The notes below the pieces were generated by a model, which saw only the letters and a list, made by a program, of their open reading frames with translations, did no database searches and had not been told where the DNA came from. A DNA stretch of 64,000 bases from Brachionus plicatilis (taxonomy: Eukaryota; Rotifera; Eurotatoria; Ploima; Brachionidae): the NCBI GenBank assembly GCA_010279815.1, contig QEOQ01000015.1, positions 62,001 to 126,000 on the forward strand, read 5' to 3'. The position numbers were made by a program, and so were the translations under genes. Each line of letters starts with the position of its first letter. Position 1 is the first letter of the stretch. Shown here one piece after another: positions 60,961 through 64,000 of this stretch.

Positions 60961-63140
60961 AAGATGTTCGATAGGGAGATGAAAGTGCAAATCTTCGAAG
61001 AAATTTGAATCTTCGAAATTTATAGAATGAAAAACATTAAAAGCATTAGATGTTTGAAGCTAGTAAGGTTGATTAGAAGATTGTGCGAATCAATGGAGAT
61101 AGTTGAATCCTCAAAGTTCGAAGAAGAAATAAATTGAAAGTATTAGATGTTCGAATCTAGTGAGAATAGGTAGATGAAATGCGAATCTTCGAAGAAATTT
61201 CGAAAAAGAAATACATTGAAAGTATTGGAGGTTCGAAGCTAGTAAAAATAAGAATATATTAGTGGAAATCTTCGAAGAAAATTGAACCCTCGAAAGTTAG
61301 AAGAAGAAATTCATTGAAAGCATTGGAGGTTCGAAGCTAGTGAGAATAGGTAGATGAAAGTGCAAATCTTCGAAGAAATTTGAATCCTAGAAATTACGAA
61401 AAAGAAATTAATTGAAAGTTTTAGATGTTCGAAGCCAGTAAAAAAAAGAATAGGTTAGTGGAAATCCTCGAAGAAAGTTGAATCCTCAAAGTTCGAAGAG
61501 GAAATACTTTGAAAGTAACAAATGATCGAAGCTAGTAAGAATAGGGAGATGAAAGTGCGAATTTTCGAATAAATCTGAATCCTAGAAATTTATAAAATGA
61601 AATACGTTGAAAGTTTTGATGGTTCGAAGTTAGTAAAAATAAGAATATGTTAGTGGAAACCCTCGAAGAAAGTTGAACCTTGGAAAGTAAGAAGAAGAAA
61701 TTCATTGAAAGTATCAGATTTTTGAAGCTAGTCAGAATAAAAAGATGATGGAATGAATTCTAAAAGTAAGTTGAATCCTCAAAGATTGACGAAGAAATAT
61801 ATTGAAAGCATTAGATGTTCTAAGCCAGTACGAATAAGCAGATGATCGTGTGAATCCTCGAAGAAATTTGAATCCTCGAAATTTCGAAGAATAAATTCAT
61901 TAAAAGTATTTGATTTTTGAAGCTAGTAAGGTTGACTAGATGATTGTTTCAATCAATGAAGATAGTTAAATCCTCGAAGTTGGAAGAAGAAATAAATTGA
62001 AGGTATTAAATTTTCGAAGCTAGGAAGAATAAGAAGATGATCAAGTGAATTCTAAAAGTAAGTTGAATCCTCGAAATTTCGGAAAAGAAATTTATTGAAA
62101 GTATTAGATTTTTGAAGCTAGTAGGGTTTCCTAGATGATTGTGTTAATCAATGAAGATAGTTGAATACTCGAAGTTTGAAGAAGAATTACATTAAAAGTA
62201 TTAGATTTTTGAAGCTAGTAAGGTTGATTAGATGATCGTGTGAATCCTCGAAGTAAGTTGAATCCTCAAAGTTCGAGGAAGAAATACATTGAAAGTGTTA
62301 AATGTTCGAAGCTAGTTAAAATAAGAATATGTTAGTGTAAATTCTCGAAGAAATTTTAACTCTCGAAAGTAAAAAGAAGATATACATTGAAAGTATAAGA
62401 TGTTCGAAGATAGTGAGAATAAGAAGATGATCAAGTGAATCCTCGAAGTTAGTTGAATCCTCAAAATTCGAAGAATAAATACATTGAAAGTATTAAATGT
62501 TCAAAGCTTGTAAGAATAGGTAGATGAAGAGTGAAACTTCGAAGAAAGTTGAACCCTCGAAAGTAAGAATAAGAAATTCATTGAAAGAATTATATTTTTG
62601 AAGCTAGTAAGGTAGATTAGATGATTGTGAGAATCAATGAAAAAAGTTGAATCCTCAAAGTTCGACGAAGAAATATATTGAAAGTATTAGACGTTCGAAG
62701 CTAGTTGGAAATTGTTGATGGAAGTTAAATCCACGAAAGTACGAAGAAGAAATACATTGAAAGTATTATATGTTCGAAGCTAGTATGAATAATTAAATGA
62801 TATTTGAATCCTCGAAAGTTCGAAAAAAAAATACATTGAAAGTATTAAATGTTCGAAGCTAGTAAGAGTAAGTAGATAATATTTGAATTCTCGAAAGTTC
62901 GAAAAAGAAATACACAGAAAGCTTTAGATGTTTGAAGCTAGTATGATTAGGTAGATAAAGGTGTGAATCCTCGAAAGTTCGAAGAAGAAATACATTGAAA
63001 GTATTGGATTTTCGAAACTTGTTAGATTAAGTAGATGATGGTTTGAATCCTCGAAGAAAGTTGAATCTTCGAAAGTTCGAAGAGGAAATAAATTGAAAGT
63101 ATTAGATATTCGAAGACAGTAAGAGTTAGGGGATGATAGC
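60960..63140 (+). repeat. Satellite of about 100-bp units rich in TTCGAA
   Basis: About 22 diverged head-to-tail units. Landmarks in each: AYACATTGAAAGTATTAGAT, GTTCGAAGCTAGTAAGAATA, AGTAGATGAT, GTGAATCCTCGAAGAAAGTT and GAATCCTCGAAAGTTCGAAG. Spacing of GTTCGAAGCTAGT is roughly 95-105 bp for most of the array and about 80-90 bp near its end (62770-63110). Three to five TCGAA boxes occur per unit. No long open frame. This is the largest tandem array in the window. Confidence 0.9.
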
Positions 63141-64000
63141 GCTGAATAATTCAAAACAGAAATAACAAAACCTGCTTTTGTTGTGCCTTTTAGCCTTTTT
63201 TGAAATAAATTTATGTACAACAAAATTTTCAGAAATTAATCATTTAATATTAATTTTTATTATTAAAAAAATCAAAAAAAAAAAAACAGAAATCAAATAA
63301 AATAATGAAATTAAAATAGTAAAATAAGCTAAAGTAACGACTCTTGTACCCCAGGCCATGTCTCTCTCTTCATATTTAAGAAGACTTTTTAATAGATAAA
63401 TATTTCCTCTTTTAGAAATTGACCCTCTTAGAGAAATATTCCTTTTATTAAAGGAATTCTCCAAAATTTAAGTCATCATTTTTTTTCTGCGCCGAGCTAA
63501 ATCTCATTTAAAAAAATTGAAGAAATAATCAAAATAAAGTTAAGTTAGCTAAAATTAAATTAAAAGAAAATTAAAAAATATTCAACTATTCCAGTGGACA
63601 AAGGAAGAGTCGAGGAACAAAATGCGTACAAGTTAGTTTTAATTTTTACTCTACAAAAAAGAGCCTTTCTTGACATCTTTTTTTCATTTTACTTTGTCTA
63701 TTTTAATTTTCGTTTACTTTTTAATTTTTCTTATTATTTATTATATTTTGTCTTTTTAATTATTTTTTTCAATCTAATTTTTTCATTTAATTAAATTTTT
63801 GTTTTAAAATAAATTCTGATTGGGTTTTTAGCTCGTAAATAAATGTACAAGTTATTTTTAAATTGTACTGTGATTTAATTTACATTTATATAATATTTGA
63901 GGTAATAATTTAAAAAATTATGATGTAAATTTATTAAAAATTTGTGGTATTCAATCTAGCCCTATTAAACTACTAAACCCCAAATTTGAAAATTTCCTGG
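63141..64000. other. AT-rich spacer
   Basis: No supported gene. Near 63815 TTCTGATTGGGTTTTTAGCTC and GTAAATAAATG faintly resemble the retroposon tails at 5.8 and 46.6 kb. Confidence 0.35.

Noticed and set aside
63240..63464. 74-codon minus-strand frame with hydrophobic tail
   Set aside because: The tail is low-complexity Phe/Ile/Leu from poly-A/T sequence; no supporting context.
1..64000. Alternative genetic code to explain the many in-frame stops
   Set aside because: The stops are TAA, TAG and TGA at sites fitting different residues, and the intact genes end normally with standard stops; decay or error explains them better.
1..64000. CRISPR arrays, operons or bacterial contamination
   Set aside because: Introns, eukaryotic retroelements and GPCRs are spread over the whole window; no regular spacer arrays seen.

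Overview
This window looks like nuclear DNA from a small, very AT-rich animal genome. The evidence is short GT-AG introns of about 50-75 bp, two seven-transmembrane receptor genes, a HYDIN (motile-cilium) exon, a bark-beetle-type SRCR fragment, a homeobox, and dense animal-type transposons. The single-exon receptor with a long extracellular domain and the overall style resemble monogonont rotifers such as Brachionus. That is an inference from protein style only; no marker gene settles it.

Layout. 0-2 kb: a GC-rich reverse transcriptase/RNase H fragment and a broken secreted SRCR gene. 2-6.6 kb: AT-rich spacer, a LINE 3' end, a 678-bp MITE and a MULE-like element. 6.6-7.6 kb: an intact 327-aa orphan gene. 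8.6-9.75 kb: a MITE interrupted by a LINE tail. 9.98-12.6 kb: a 2.6-kb TIR element with a perfect 8-bp target duplication that carries a BEACH-family gene fragment. 12.9-16.8 kb: a decayed LINE. 17-21 kb: an orphan pseudogene, then a 765-aa receptor on the minus strand. 21.97-24.52 kb: a nearly intact hAT transposon with three exons and a perfect 8-bp target duplication. 24.9-26 kb: a 349-aa GPCR. 26.7-32.55 kb: a Ty3/gypsy element with two extra ORFs. 33.3-35.4 kb: a TA-target MITE full of GC-rich minisatellite, then a Merlin-like element. 36-46 kb: palindromes, LINE and pogo scraps, two related micro-ORFs, a nested MITE pair and a hAT MITE containing the assembly gap. 46.7-47.4 kb: a HYDIN exon.

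48.6-58.3 kb holds a run of same-strand, intron-rich, partly decayed genes: an orphan protein, a one-pass membrane protein, a Ulp1-like protease with a PHD-like finger, a homeodomain protein with acidic repeats, duplicated coiled-coil exons and a transposase-like core. Together with internal segmental duplications this suggests a large multi-gene mobile element or its graveyard. I found no terminal repeats for it. 59-64 kb: a pogo-like MITE, a perfect hairpin and a roughly 2.2-kb satellite of about 100-bp units rich in TTCGAA.

Two decay patterns recur. Several coding remnants keep one frame for hundreds of bases but carry isolated stops (BEACH fragment, gypsy pol, Merlin, the 16.96-kb orphan). 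Others are broken only by a single base in a homopolymer (hAT at an A7 run, homeobox at an A8 run, a LINE at a C run), which may be sequencing error. The best-supported working genes are the two receptors, the 6.6-kb orphan and, apart from one base, the hAT transposase.
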